Assembly: GCF_022581195.2 (NCBI RefSeq)
Contig: NC_061482.1
Location: 7,502,001-7,566,000, forward strand
Direction of reading: 5' to 3'
Source of the DNA: Helicoverpa zea
Lineage: Eukaryota > Arthropoda > Insecta > Lepidoptera > Noctuidae
DNA length: 64,000 nt
Made by a program: the position numbers and the translations under genes. Below the pieces are notes generated by a model. It was not told the origin of the DNA and ran no database searches. It was given only the letters and a program-made list of their open reading frames with translations. Positions 14,474 to 25,188 of the stretch are shown piece by piece; position 1 is the stretch's first letter; every line of letters begins with the position of its first letter.

Positions 14474-14651
14474 CTATACTAATATTATAAAGAGGAGAAC
14501 TTTGTTTATTTGGTTGTAATGGATAAACTCAAAAACTATTAGACCGATTTTAAATATTCTTTCATCATTAGAAAGCTATATTATAGGCTATATTTTATCC
14601 CGGGCAGTAGCTCCCACGGGACTCGGGTGAAACCGCGAGAAAACGGCTAGT
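14474..14651 (-). mobile_element. Lep1/MINE-type nonautonomous element (Helitron-like)
   Basis: Read on the minus strand it begins CTAGCCGTTTTCTCGCGG, contains TTTCACCCGAGTCCCGTGGG and GGGATAAAATATAGCCTATA, and ends TTATAATATTAGTATAG. This is the layout of a repeat dispersed throughout lepidopteran genomes and usually classed with Lep1/MINE Helitron-like elements. The family name is from memory; the shared layout with 16717-16891 and 29941-30142 is seen directly. Confidence 0.65.
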
Positions 14652-14962
14652 TATAAATAAAATGATTAAACTTATAAACCAAGTACGAGTAGCTTGTTCA
14701 GTTAGACTAGTAAACGTCTTCTCTGAATTGTACACAAGAAAGTTTAGCATTGCATAATACTGAGTGCCTAGTGCGAGTTGAACAAAATTTTGCGAATGAC
14801 TTCACTGTCGAGTTAAGCGAGTCAACTTCAAACGAACCGAATGCAATATTTAAGCGAGTGCGAGTTGCCATCTCGCAAATTACTCGCATCACGTTTCCTC
14901 ACGGCGAATAGCGATGATCATTTTTGTTAGGTTGGTGTTCCGTTCGCTTGGTGGGATAAACC

Positions 14963-15193
14963 TATAGTTCGGCCATTCAGAGAATGCGTTCCTGACACGT
15001 CGCGATTGAACTGACGACGTAACTTTGCAATGGCGTTGCAGTTACGATAAAAATATTTTTGCTGGTTGTTTACCGTTTTAACAATTGAGGAGCATTAAAA
15101 CAACATTATTATATCAATAATCAATGAATGTAGTTACGTCGTCAGTTCAATCGCGACGTGTCAGGAACGCATTCTCTGAATGGCCGAACTATA
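14963..15193. mobile_element. TA-flanked MITE, long near-perfect TIRs (copy 1)
   Basis: About 60 bp at each end are inverted copies, starting TATAGTTCGGCCATTCAGAG and closing with its complement, around a roughly 100-bp AT-rich core. The outermost TA on each side is the target duplication; the second copy at 45894-46124 shows this directly. Size and structure fit a Tc1/mariner-type MITE. It is nested in the Harbinger-like element and differs from copy 2 at only two positions that I found. Confidence 0.85.
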
Positions 15194-15664
15194 CCAAATT
15201 TAGAAAGACGTCATTTTAGCATGTAATCGTATGGGACGACTGTCTTTCAAAATTTTTGGGGTTATTGTTTGGATGTTTTGTTTATGTTTGACGCGACGCC
15301 CGAAAAAAGTTTTTAGTTGTTTTAAATTAATTAATTTAAAATGAAGACAATCTAGCACCTGGAGTGCTAGGGAAGCTTATATATTTCTATGAGTCAGAAC
15401 CTCAGTTACTTCTTCTAAATACACACTGCACATTTTTTGGGATACGTGCTTTGCTTCTCTAATTGGCCTTTGATAGGATCCAGTGGCAAAAAAGAATAAA
15501 GCGGTAAGCACCTGCAAATAAAAGAAGGAGAAAGTTTCTTCAATCATATACATACCTAGTTTTGTTTTGGAAATTGATATTGTAACTTACATGAATTGAT
15601 AAATAGGTACCTTATGTTCCAAGGAAACACGTAGAGTGGATTTTAGATTTGTGCTTTGTCTCAG

Positions 15665-15853
15665 TTAACTGCACAAGAACTTAAAAATCTTCTTGGACAA
15701 TCTATATCTATGTCTAAATTGCGTCTCCGTGAGGTGAACTAACGAATTAAAAAATGCGCAAGCCCTTGCCCCAATTCTGGCGCTTTTGTTGCGTTCATCT
15801 TGGGCCTTTGCGGCCGCAAACATCCTCCGAGCAAAGAAAAAACGTCCTGCCAT
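15665..15853 (-). pseudogene. Harbinger transposase N-terminal fragment (HARBI1-like)
   Basis: A 62-codon frame from ATG at 15853. Its last third reads LTETQFRHRYRLSKKIFKFL, matching the pattern typical near the start of PIF/Harbinger transposases and HARBI1-like proteins (an F..RYRLSK segment followed by a hydrophobic helix). The preceding residues are Ala/Arg-rich without a clear domain. The frame stops one residue after a Cys, and no DDE nuclease domain follows in any frame within the element. I infer a truncated remnant; an exon of a spliced HARBI1-like gene is possible but I see no strong donor. Confidence 0.45.
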
Positions 15854-16716
15854 ATTTTTGGTATTATTTTCTCTAAATAAAAACTGAATTGTTGATATAC
15901 GAATATCTCCTCACTTCACTTTCACCACAAAAATCTTCGTGAGAACTTTTTGGTTAAATTCGATCGCGTTTGTATTTATTTACTATTCGATCTGTCAAAA
16001 TCTGAATCTCGCACTCGCATCACGGCAGAAATAAACCAATCCCGTGCCTGTCACGTTCACTTGAGAGTCCGAGCGATTCGATTTCGAAAATTTGTAAACT
16101 GGCACTCGCTACTTTAGGTTCCAATTTTTGACATTAGGCGGAGCTGTTTTTGTTCCATACAAATCTTAGTATACGCGCTCTCATGTGAGTCCGTAAATAA
16201 ATTCACGAAAACTCGCACTAAGCACTCTGTTGATCCTAATTTTCATAAAAAGCTAGCGATTGCATCGACAGTTAAATAAAGTTCTTCATATTGCAAAATT
16301 CTTCGTCAACGTTACACCAAATAAAAACTTTGAAATAATTCCAAAACAATAACAAAAGCCACGCGTTTTTAAAGTTGGCATATCAAGTGATTCACAATTC
16401 ACACTTCCATTCAAACTTCATGAATCAAAAATGCTTTCATTTTCTCGTTAACGTCACCATGAAGAGGGCGGAATATAACTTTAAAAGTAAATCGACATCC
16501 GGTTTAAGTTGTCTAAAAAACTAGGTAACCTGTTTTATATTTCTGTTCAATTACAGTAACGTTCTCGTAACGTTAGTATACAAACCAATGATTTATTAAA
16601 ATCACAACGCCAATTAAAAACAATTCATCAATTTGGTGCATTCGTTCAGAAGTTCAGCGAATTCGGTCACATACATTTCGATGATGTTTTTCCATCTATA
16701 TACATAATATTTTAAC

Positions 16717-16891
16717 AACCCGCGTTTCACCCGCATCCCGTGGAAACCTTTGCACGAACCCGCCTATAGCCTTCCTCGGTAAATGGGCTATCTAACACTG
16801 AAAGAATTTTTCAAATCGGACCAGTAGTTCCTGAGATTAGCGCGTTCAAACAAACAAACAAACTCTTCAGATTTATAATATTAGTATAGAT
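16717..16891 (+). mobile_element. Lep1/MINE-type nonautonomous element
   Basis: Same family as 29941-30142: GTTTCACCCGCATCCCGTGG near the start, GCCTATAGCCTTCCTCG, GACCAGTAGTTCCTGAGATT, and a 3' end TATAATATTAGTATAGAT. The usual 5' CTAGCTTCTGCC start is missing or decayed here. Confidence 0.65.
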
Positions 16892-17165
16892 AAGTCTAGT
16901 TTAAAGCAAACTTATAGTATAACATTTTATCCGTGACAAAGTACAGGAAAACATCGTGAGGAAACCTGAGCTTCAGAGACCTGAACTGAAAAGGAATTTA
17001 ATTCGTATTCCTCTCAGTACAAACGTGTTGATCAATGCTCCCTTTTCTATGTGACTGGAAACTTTCTCGCACTACTGATTGTGAAAGTCTATGCAACTAT
17101 GTGTGAACTTCCAGCACATATCAGGTTAGTTGTTGCAGCTTAAACGTGGGATAAAATTGTAGCCG

Positions 17166-17305
17166 TCTTACCACAAAAACTTTTTAACGTCAGTTTAAGA
17201 CTTGTCTAAAAAAATGTCAAATTATGACGTTGACATAAGGTTCATTTTGGAGCCACATTTTTTTTAGACAAGTGTAAAACAGTTGCTAAAGTTTTTGTAG
17301 TAAGG
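17166..17305. mobile_element. 140-bp MITE with imperfect ~50-bp TIRs
   Basis: The left end (CTTACCACAAAAACTTT) and the reverse complement of the right end (CCTTACTACAAAAACTTT) match over roughly 50 bp with several differences, including a shared ACTTGTCTAAAAAAA. The ends are clear; a target duplication is not. Superfamily undetermined. Confidence 0.6.
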
Positions 17306-17336
17306 CCATTAGTGTCTGTATGACTGTTGCTTATTT

Positions 17337-17637
17337 TTTTAGAGTTCCGTACCCAGAGGGTAAAACGGGACCCTATTGTTTTCGCTCCTCAGTCCGTCCG
17401 TCCGTCTGTCTGTCACCAGGCTGTATCTCATGAACCCTAATAGTTATAGAGTTGAAATTTTCACAGATGATGTATTTTAGTTACCGCTATAACAACAAAT
17501 ACTGAAAACTAGAATAAAATAAATATTTTGGAGGGCTCCCATACAACAAACGTGATTGTTTTTGCTCATTTTCTACACAATGGTACGGAACCCTTCGTGC
17601 GAGATTCCGACTCGCACTTGGCCGGTTTTTAATAGTT
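17337..17637 (-). repeat. Lepidoptera dispersed repeat (AAAACCGGCCAAGTGCGAGT family)
   Basis: Minus-strand copy beginning CCGGCCAAGTGCGAGTCGG and ending with a GGTACGGAACTCT segment. The same family lies in plus orientation at 46363-46796, alignable along its whole length. The internal CAGACGGAC microsatellite is only about 20 bp here versus about 165 bp in the other copy. SINE-like size, but I see no polymerase III A/B boxes, so the class is left open. Confidence 0.75.
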
Positions 17638-20029
17638 TTCGTCAAACTTTTTGTCGTCACTGAACTTTAGGTTTTAGTGGGCAGCAAACGCGAAGCGTTC
17701 GAGCCAATGCGCGTACTTGTGGTCAAAATTGTATTTAAAAATGTTTATCTTGTGGTTTTGTTTATTTATCCGTAACAGTTTCACAATAAACGTTTGAGAC
17801 TTGAGTTAGAAATATCTTAAGCCCAAAGGGGTTAAAGGATACTCTAGCATTTGTAGTATTGTGAAGATTACACTGCAGGTGAAAGCAACAGTCTCGTATT
17901 GTGTAAAATATATTATCTACTGTTGTTGCTTCTATTCAGTTTTTCACATATCTATCGGAAACGGTCTCATCTTACGAAGATACAATCTTGTCTTTGACGG
18001 TATCGTGTGGCGTCGGTCTTTGACGAACGTGTAAACTGAGTGGTCGCGCTTATCGGATCACGGATGACCATAGAAGGAAGATATATAGGTTCTTTATTTA
18101 TTTATTACATTATTTGCCTAGCATATTCCCAGATATAGGTATTGGGGTACAAGTAAGACAGACATGTGTTGCTGGGGAGTTTGTTTCGCCACTTGTTTTT
18201 CCCAGCTTTTTTTTTGGGTCTGTCTCATGTAATCATGACGTTCGAAAAGTGCCGTTTTTCAGCCTTCTACATGAACGATTTTTGTGTCTTTTTTGTACCT
18301 TCACGTATTAAAAATGATACATAATGATAATAGCACCGATAAAGCATAGATATATCTACTTAGAGTGTATTTGTTTGATATTACGCAATCGCGGCCGCAA
18401 ACGGGACTTCTGTGAGATCCCTAGTTCAAAGCGCAAATCAAACGTAGGCATCATGACTTGGTAGTTTTGCTCACATATATTATGAAGTCACATTTCGTAG
18501 AAATATGCCTGCAGTCTACGCGGTATGATAAATAAAGAGGAGGAAAAATGGATACCAAGGGTATTTACCAAAAATACTCCTTGCTGATATAGTTTTAATT
18601 AAATTGATCTATTATTGCCATCTAAATCAAGTTGAAGATAAAAATGTAATATACCAAATCATTACGTAATATTACTGAACTGGCATTTGATAAGAAAACT
18701 ACAAAAAAAAACACAAAGAAACCTAGTCACATATAACCGTGAGAATCATTTATAACCATTTATAGCCTATCGATACTCTAAGGGCAGATTTTAATCATGT
18801 AAATAGGCTTTCTAGTCTGACATTGAAACAAAGAGCTGCAAAGTCAACAATCGGGGTTACGCAACGTGGCTATCTTGCGTAACGAGTCGGCTACGACGCT
18901 ACGACGCTACGCGGCTACGGGCGTAGACGTCTAAATACTATCGAGAATATTTTTAGCTTTCAATGTGTTCTTGGGAAATGTCGCTGTTTTATGTACTTTC
19001 TTTATATAAAAAAATCTCGCATATGTACCAGGATGTTTGCGTGATGTAATAATGGCTACATACAACGGCTTTTATCTAGTCTAAGAATATATCATAAATC
19101 ACAACCTGATTTAATCCACAAAGGGTAACTTTATACGTAAGGGTGGCACAGGAAACTAGTCCTAACGAACATGCACTCTGCATAAGTGCATAAAAGGTTA
19201 GAAGTGTATCCTTTATTCGGAAACTGCAAAGGATACTTTGAACAAATATTGAGGTTTCTATCTCGCTAAATTGTTATTCCTATTTACAAAGCATTCTTAC
19301 TAAGCTAATATAATTTAACATAGTAAATTAGTATGTGAATAATTTTACTGTTATATTTGTAGTCTAGAAAGTGGCTTTATTAAGTAAAATCATATTAAAA
19401 GCTTCATTGTTGACAACGTGGAAATAAAGAACCTCTCTCGAAATAATATGACTAATTGCTCATAACCCGGTAAAAATAATCTACAAGAATTTATCTAACC
19501 ATTTTTCTGCAGTTTTACTTGCATCTCAAAAGGACTAATATACGCAAAGGCCTTAGGAATATCGTATGGTTTCCATGAATTTAATCTGCATTAGTAGTCT
19601 CATTATTTTTTTTTTTCTTAATTAGCTCTGTGGCAACGGATTTCATGGGACTTATTATATGTACCGAATGTGATTCAAGTTAAAAAAAATAAAATTACTA
19701 GATTCTATCCGCTGTTGCGTCCACGTTCTTACAGGACTTGTATAAAGAATAACTTAAAACCGACGCACAAAAAAAACATATTTTTGCTATTAATTGGATC
19801 AAAATTTACGTCAATTTGAAACTAGAAATGCTAGGCTTATTAAGGTAACAGATTTGTTCACTCTCACGTTGTGAACCGAAGTAGTTCGTAAGCCATTAGT
19901 ACTTAGTTACAAACAAACGAGTTAGTGTGTTTTGGACGTAACCACGACTCTCGAGGACAGAAACTAAAAGGAGTGTGGTCTCGATTTACAGCATACTGGC
20001 TGTATGTCGCGGTTTGAAAGCTTCGTGTG
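17638..20029. other. no gene or clear repeat seen
   Basis: AT-rich sequence without supported coding. A small GC-rich patch at 18850-18930 has iterated CTACGACG-like words. Nothing else stands out. Confidence 0.5.
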
Positions 20030-20255
20030 AGAGGTTTTTATCATCTGCCTAGCCGTTTCCCAACTATGTTTCGCTCGTCTTCGTGAGTTCGGCCTAATGG
20101 GATGTAGCTGAGTATCAGTATTTTACAAGGAATGACTGCCTATCTGGTCTCCTCAATCCAGTTACCCGGACAACCCAACACCCCTAGACAAGACTGGTTT
20201 TCAGACTTCTTACTTCTTGTAACGACTGCCAAAGATGTTCAAATAACTGCCGAGT
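20030..20255 (-). repeat. SINE-tail-related repeat, inverted
   Basis: Read on the minus strand it resembles the tail of the SINE at 50644-51056 and, more closely, the copy at 47170-47345. Shared words are GACTGCCAAAGATGTTCAAATAAC-type sequence (20 bases or fewer agree in runs), GACTGCCTATCTG, ACCCGGACAACCC and GTTCGGCCTA. Decayed; exact ends unclear. Confidence 0.5.
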
Positions 20256-21992
20256 GCTACAGTTTTTCGTGTCCTAATAAAAATAAATATTTTATTGTGT
20301 ATGGTGATTCACACAATGTAAAGCGCACAAAGTCCTCGAGCTTGAGATCTAGTAGGGCGCGTGCGAAAGATTCGAATTTATTTCATAACTGTCTATACTG
20401 CCTACCGCGGTACTACGTGGTCTCAGGTTATAATCTTAATACTGATAATGAATTTAATTCTAATTAAATTATTCACTTCAAAATCAGCAATTTAAAAAAA
20501 AAACATTATTTGTTTATTCTCGTTGCGTCTACAACAATGTTATCTTCAATATTCAACAGAGTGAATGCCTTGATATACTTATTGTGTTCAATGACAATAA
20601 AATAATAATGATCATCTTGTTGGTCACGTATCCATGATACAATTGTAACATAATTTGAGTTTGACTTAGCCATTTGATCATTGTAATTGCGCCTGTTATT
20701 CACTAGAATCTTTTATTACGAAAATAATTGCCATTGAAACCAGAAAAAGCAATATCAACTTTACCTCGAAACTTATTATAACAATGTAAAAATTTTAATA
20801 TGTATATTTGTATAGCCGTGGCTACAAAACTCAGTAAAACGCTGCTATTGTTAAACAAGTTTTGATTGTGCCGTCTGTTGCGAACCACTTTTCGGGCTGA
20901 GTAAAATGCTTCGAGCCCTTTAACATTTTTTTTTAATCCGAACCCATACTGAACTGGTACGAGAAAGGAATCATCTTTAAAAATATAGCAAAGACCCGAC
21001 ACGAAAAATTGTCTTGATAACTTTATTTTAATATACGCAAGCAAAAAGATTTTATTTATGTTGTCGTCATCGATGTTTTCATTACGGCACCGTACTTACA
21101 TCTGACATGTGTTACGAGTTTCATATACTTCGGAGTACACACTACAAAAGAGCAACAATGAAAATTTTGAAATGTTAACAGCAAAGCCATTTGTGCCGAA
21201 ATTGTGTACCAGCCAAACCCAGGCTTAGTTAATTTTGGACAGGAAGGCAAGTGCTCAAAAATGATTATTAAGTGCTGTAGCAGTCGAATATTACAGTGGA
21301 CTTTTTACCTGTTTATTATAATGTGCTTGTCTGTTGTGTAAATCAAATCACGTCGCTCAAACGCTCTATTTAGTGAAACAATATTATAAACAGCCGAGTT
21401 GACAGCACTTACTTCGCTGGATGACTTTTTTATAGTCTGTTACTTGTGCCTGAATTACTCAACTTAAAGGAGACGAAGCCACTTTTAAACACATTAATGG
21501 GCCAGTGCTTTTGAAAGAAATGAAAATGGTGGCGATTTACAATTACCATATTATCAAACAATTACTGCATTTCACTCGGATTTTGGTAGTTTAAGAGCCT
21601 ACAGTTGAAGGAGTTTTACGAAGTGATTACATGTGTGAGGTTAAAAAACAATGTTTTCCCATGTTGAAAATGTAACAAGAGGTAGTTCAAATGAATTTTC
21701 AGATGCACGAATTTATACTGCTCTTAGTGTGCATCGCCGTCCACATCTTAAAGCAGGCCGCTTAATATAAAATTCCTTTATGATGCATACTTAAAATTTC
21801 AGAAAAATGTTTCGTAGTTACAATTTCAAAGTAGGTGTCATATTAGATGAATTGCATTCCCAACATAATTACAGGGAATCGTATCTAAAATTCACAAATT
21901 GCGTTTGGCGACAAGCCAGCCGCACACCAGATGGGCATGCTGAATATTGGGACAGGGAGCGCCCTGTGGCGACGTAATGTCAACTATAATAT
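20256..21992. other. no confident gene
   Basis: Three adjacent minus-strand frames (65, 113 and 64 codons between 20506 and 21250) are open but have no recognisable motif and no convincing splice sites linking them. I do not call a gene. Confidence 0.4.
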
Positions 21993-24900
21993 ATTATTAT
22001 ATTCATCATCAGCCTATCGCAGTCCACTGCTGGACATAGGCCTCTCCAAGTGCACGCCACTGAGATCGATTTTCGGCTACTCGCATCCAGCTCCTGCCAG
22101 CCGTCTTGCGCAAGTCATCACTCCACCGTGCCTGAGGACGTCCTACACTACGCTTGCCGAGGCGTGGTCTCCACTCTAGAACTCGTTTACCCCAACGGTT
22201 ATCGGTTCTTCGGCTAATATGGCCAGCCCACTGCCACTTCAGCTTGCTGATTCGGTGGGCTATGTCGATGACCTTGGTTCTCTGACGGATTACCTCATTT
22301 CTGATGCGATCTCTCAGAGAAATGCCAAGCATAGCCCTTTCCATAGCCCGCTGAGCGACTTTAAACTTGTGGACCAGCCGTACCGCCAGTGTCCACGTTT
22401 CGGCTCCGTAAGTCATGACAGGTAGGACGCACTGATTGAAGACTTTCGTCTTTAGGCACTGTGGGATCGACGATGTTAGGACTCGACGTAGCTTCCCAAA
22501 TGCAGCCCAACCCAACTGAATTCTCCTATTCACCTCGTCCTCAAAGTTGTTTCTACCTAACTGCAATGTCTGCCCGAGGTATACATATTTCCGAACAACT
22601 TCGAGAACGGCACCGTGTATCGCAATCGGTTCCGGTAGAACATGTTCATTGAACATGACCTTGGTTTTGTCCAAGTTCATCCGTAGGCCGATGCGTAGAG
22701 AAGATTCAGCCAGGTCGTTCAGCATTTGTTGTAGGTCCTGCAGCGTTTCTGCCATGATGACGATATCGTCAGCAAATCGCAAGTGAGAGATGTGTTCGCC
22801 ATTGATGTTGATGCCACGTCCTTTCCAGTTCAGCGTCTTGAACATATCCTCCATTGCATTAGTGAACAGTTTCGGGGAAATAACATCCCCTTGTCTCACT
22901 CCTCGATGCAACGGTATGGGCCTTGTTTGCTGATTTTGTACTTGGACGGACATTGTAGCGGCTTCGTAGAGACATCTCATCACTTGGATGTATCGCCAAT
23001 CTACTTGACAACGCTGCAGGGACTCCAGAACAGACCAGATTTCAACCGAGTCAAAGGCCTTCTCATAGTCCACAAATGCTAGACACAGGGGCTGATTATA
23101 CTCTTCGGTCTTCTGTATAATCTGCCGCACTGTGTGGATGTGGTCTATGGTGCCGTATCCGCTCCGAAACCCAGCCTGCTCCGGTGGTTGGAATTCGTCG
23201 AGTCTTCGCGCAAGTCGGTTCGTGATCACTCTTGAGAACAGCTTATAGACGTGGCTTAGGAGGGAAATGGGTCGATAGTTCTTCAACTGGGTTTTGTCTC
23301 CCTTTTTGAAGAACAGGACGACAACACTCCTACTCCACGCCTCTGGAGTTCTCCCTTCAAACAGGACGGCATTAAAAAGCTTCTGGAGCTCCCCCAGTAC
23401 GGGCTTTCCTCCTGCTTTTAATAGCTCTGTTGTAATGCCATCCTCGCCAGGGGCTTTTCCATTTTTGAGCTGTCTCAGAGCGATCTCGATTTCGCCACTG
23501 CTGACTTCTGGCAGGTCTTCGGTGAAATGGCGCGTTAATGTGGCTCTAGAATCCTCATTTCCGGGATCAGGTCGAGATGCATGCGATGCGTATAACCGGC
23601 CATAGAAATTTTCCACTTCCGAAAGGACTGCGGGCACCGAAGAAACGACTTCTCCACTTGTTGTGGTCAGCTTCGTCAAGTGGCTTCTTCCAAGAGATTG
23701 TACGAACACCTTTGACCCCCGATTCAGCTCAATTGCTCTTTCAATGTCAAGAGTATTGGAGCACCGGAGGTCACGTCGTACGTGCTTGTTGATCTCTTGG
23801 TTTAGAGCCCGCTTAGCTGACGAAGTGACAGGTGGGTTTTCACGTCGTCTCTTCATAAGCCCTAATGTCTCTTCCGAAAGTTTTGATTTCTTGCCCTTAC
23901 GCTGCATGTTACAGAATCTCGAACCTTCCTCCCTGAGGATCCGAACCACATTTTCGTGGTTCTGGTTAACGTCTGTTGTGGTTTCCACGGCGGCAAATCG
24001 GTTCTCCAAATTTGACTGGAACGTTTCAGATCCTGTCATGGTTTGGAGCAGTGTTGGTCGGAGCCTGGCCTTCATCAGACGGAAACGTTCAGCCTTGAAG
24101 TTGATATTCAGAGAGCCTCGGACAAGTCGGTGATCGCTACCGGTATTAAACCTATTGATCACGGAGACGTCTCTGAATATGTGCTTCTTGTTCGTCATGA
24201 TGAAGTCAATCTCATTTTTAGTCATAGTGTCGGGGCTTTGCCACGTCCACTTCCTTTGGGGCTGCTTTTTGAAAAAAGAGTTCATCAAAAAGAGCCCCTC
24301 ACGTTCGAGGAAGTTGACGAGCATTTGCCCCCTATGATTCCTGCTTCCAAATCCATGGGATCCTACTGCCGATTCGCCGCAAATCTGTACTCCCACTTTA
24401 GCGTTAAAGTCCCCCATGACAACGGTGTAATGGGTCTTTGTAGTGAAGTGGAGGGCCCTTGATATATCATCAAACATATCCTCCACTTCATCGTCTGAAT
24501 GTGTCGAGGTCGGTGCGTACACTTGCACTATCTTGAGGCTATACCTGTCGGTGAGCTTTAAGATAAGGTACGCTACCCTGTTCGACACACTAGACACCTC
24601 CACAACGTTATCAGCTAGGGACTTATTAACCAGAAACCCAACGCCACTTTGGGATTGTTGGTCTCCCTCTCGGAAGTACATTAGGTGACCTGATTCGAGG
24701 GTTATGGTGTCCTCCCCCTCTCTTCGAACTTCACATAACCCTAATATGTGCCACCTAATCTTCCCAAGTTCCACCTCGAGTTGCGCCAGATGCGAGTCAA
24801 GCCGTAGCGTGCGGCCGTTGTACGTCGCCAGAGTCAGTTTTGTTTGGTGGCCTCCCGTAACCCGGAGATTCTTCGCACCCCCTGCCCCGCCGTAACCACG

Positions 24901-25180
24901 GTCGCCACCATGACCGGGAATAGCGGGACTGCCGGGAACTAGGGGCCGTGGCTTTTTTGTGCTGCTCATAGAGGTATTTAGCCTACTGCTATCACGCTGG
25001 CCAGACGGGTTGATAGAGGGTTTTTTTCCGAGTTTTCCTTCTCTTGCACTGGTGTTTGGTGCATTTTATACTCCATTAGTCGACTTTTACGACACCCACT
25101 GGAAGAAGGGGTAGCGACATATGTATTCTTAAGCCGTCGCTACACGGCAAATTATTATATTAATATTGGATTATTATATT
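21993..25180 (-). mobile_element. full-length RTE-clade non-LTR retrotransposon
   Basis: The single ORF is preceded by a ~180-bp 5' leader containing CTTCTTCCAGTGGGTGTCGT, which I associate with lepidopteran RTE elements, and ends a few bases after the stop in ATGATGAATATAATAATA. An 11-bp ATTATTATATT occurs at 21993-22003 beyond the 3' end, and twice beyond the 5' end (25151-25161 and 25170-25180), so it is a candidate target duplication; the AT-rich motif could also be chance. The 19 bp at 25151-25169 are duplicated exactly at 25170-25188. GC content is much higher than the flanks. Confidence 0.85.
22009..24969 (-). CDS. RTE endonuclease-reverse transcriptase, intact 986-codon ORF
   Basis: This protein nicks the chromosomal target and reverse-transcribes the element RNA at the nick (target-primed reverse transcription). 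Residues 45-285 form an apurinic/apyrimidinic-type endonuclease with Asn51 in YNGRT, Glu80 in GLCEVRR, Asp187/Asn189 in MGDFNAK, Asp255 in NEIDFIMTN, and Asp279/His280 in GSDHRLV. Residues about 500-800 are the reverse transcriptase, with NYRPISLLS (564-572), FVDYEKAFD (632-640), the RGVRQGDVISP segment and the catalytic FADD box (732-735). The tail after about 900 is basic and Trp-rich (RAQRAM..., GRPQARWSDDL), as usual in this clade. No stop or frameshift interrupts it and all catalytic residues are visible, so it may be competent. The ATG at 24969 follows a short leader and gives the full domain set. Annotation pipelines often mislabel such ORFs as craniofacial development protein 2-like. 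Confidence 0.93.
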   Translation of the reverse strand: MSSTKKPRPLVPGSPAIPGHGGDRGYGGAGGAKNLRVTGGHQTKLTLATYNGRTLRLDSHLAQLEVELGKIRWHILGLCEVRREGEDTITLESGHLMYFREGDQQSQSGVGFLVNKSLADNVVEVSSVSNRVAYLILKLTDRYSLKIVQVYAPTSTHSDDEVEDMFDDISRALHFTTKTHYTVVMGDFNAKVGVQICGESAVGSHGFGSRNHRGQMLVNFLEREGLFLMNSFFKKQPQRKWTWQSPDTMTKNEIDFIMTNKKHIFRDVSVINRFNTGSDHRLVRGSLNINFKAERFRLMKARLRPTLLQTMTGSETFQSNLENRFAAVETTTDVNQNHENVVRILREEGSRFCNMQRKGKKSKLSEETLGLMKRRRENPPVTSSAKRALNQEINKHVRRDLRCSNTLDIERAIELNRGSKVFVQSLGRSHLTKLTTTSGEVVSSVPAVLSEVENFYGRLYASHASRPDPGNEDSRATLTRHFTEDLPEVSSGEIEIALRQLKNGKAPGEDGITTELLKAGGKPVLGELQKLFNAVLFEGRTPEAWSRSVVVLFFKKGDKTQLKNYRPISLLSHVYKLFSRVITNRLARRLDEFQPPEQAGFRSGYGTIDHIHTVRQIIQKTEEYNQPLCLAFVDYEKAFDSVEIWSVLESLQRCQVDWRYIQVMRCLYEAATMSVQVQNQQTRPIPLHRGVRQGDVISPKLFTNAMEDMFKTLNWKGRGININGEHISHLRFADDIVIMAETLQDLQQMLNDLAESSLRIGLRMNLDKTKVMFNEHVLPEPIAIHGAVLEVVRKYVYLGQTLQLGRNNFEDEVNRRIQLGWAAFGKLRRVLTSSIPQCLKTKVFNQCVLPVMTYGAETWTLAVRLVHKFKVAQRAMERAMLGISLRDRIRNEVIRQRTKVIDIAHRISKLKWQWAGHISRRTDNRWGKRVLEWRPRLGKRSVGRPQARWSDDLRKTAGRSWMRVAENRSQWRALGEAYVQQWTAIG

Positions 25181-25188
25181 AATATTGG

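Larger units (their letters stand above)
14763..16226. mobile_element. degenerate PIF/Harbinger-like DNA transposon
   Basis: The ends are inverted repeats: AGTGCCTAGTGCGAGTT at 14763-14779 and its reverse complement with one mismatch ending at 16226. The bases outside both ends are CTG (14760-14762 and 16227-16229), a candidate 3-bp target duplication; 3-bp duplications are the hallmark of PIF/Harbinger, although TWA is more usual. Inside is a minus-strand reading frame (15665-15853) whose end looks like the N-terminal region of Harbinger transposases, plus a nested 231-bp MITE (14963-15193). At 1464 bp including the MITE there is no room for the full transposase, so this is an internally deleted, nonautonomous copy. 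Confidence 0.6.

Noticed and set aside
20506..21250. Cluster of three minus-strand ORFs (65, 113, 64 codons)
   Set aside because: No recognisable motif, no splice sites joining them, AT-driven composition. They could be an old pseudogene but nothing supports that.
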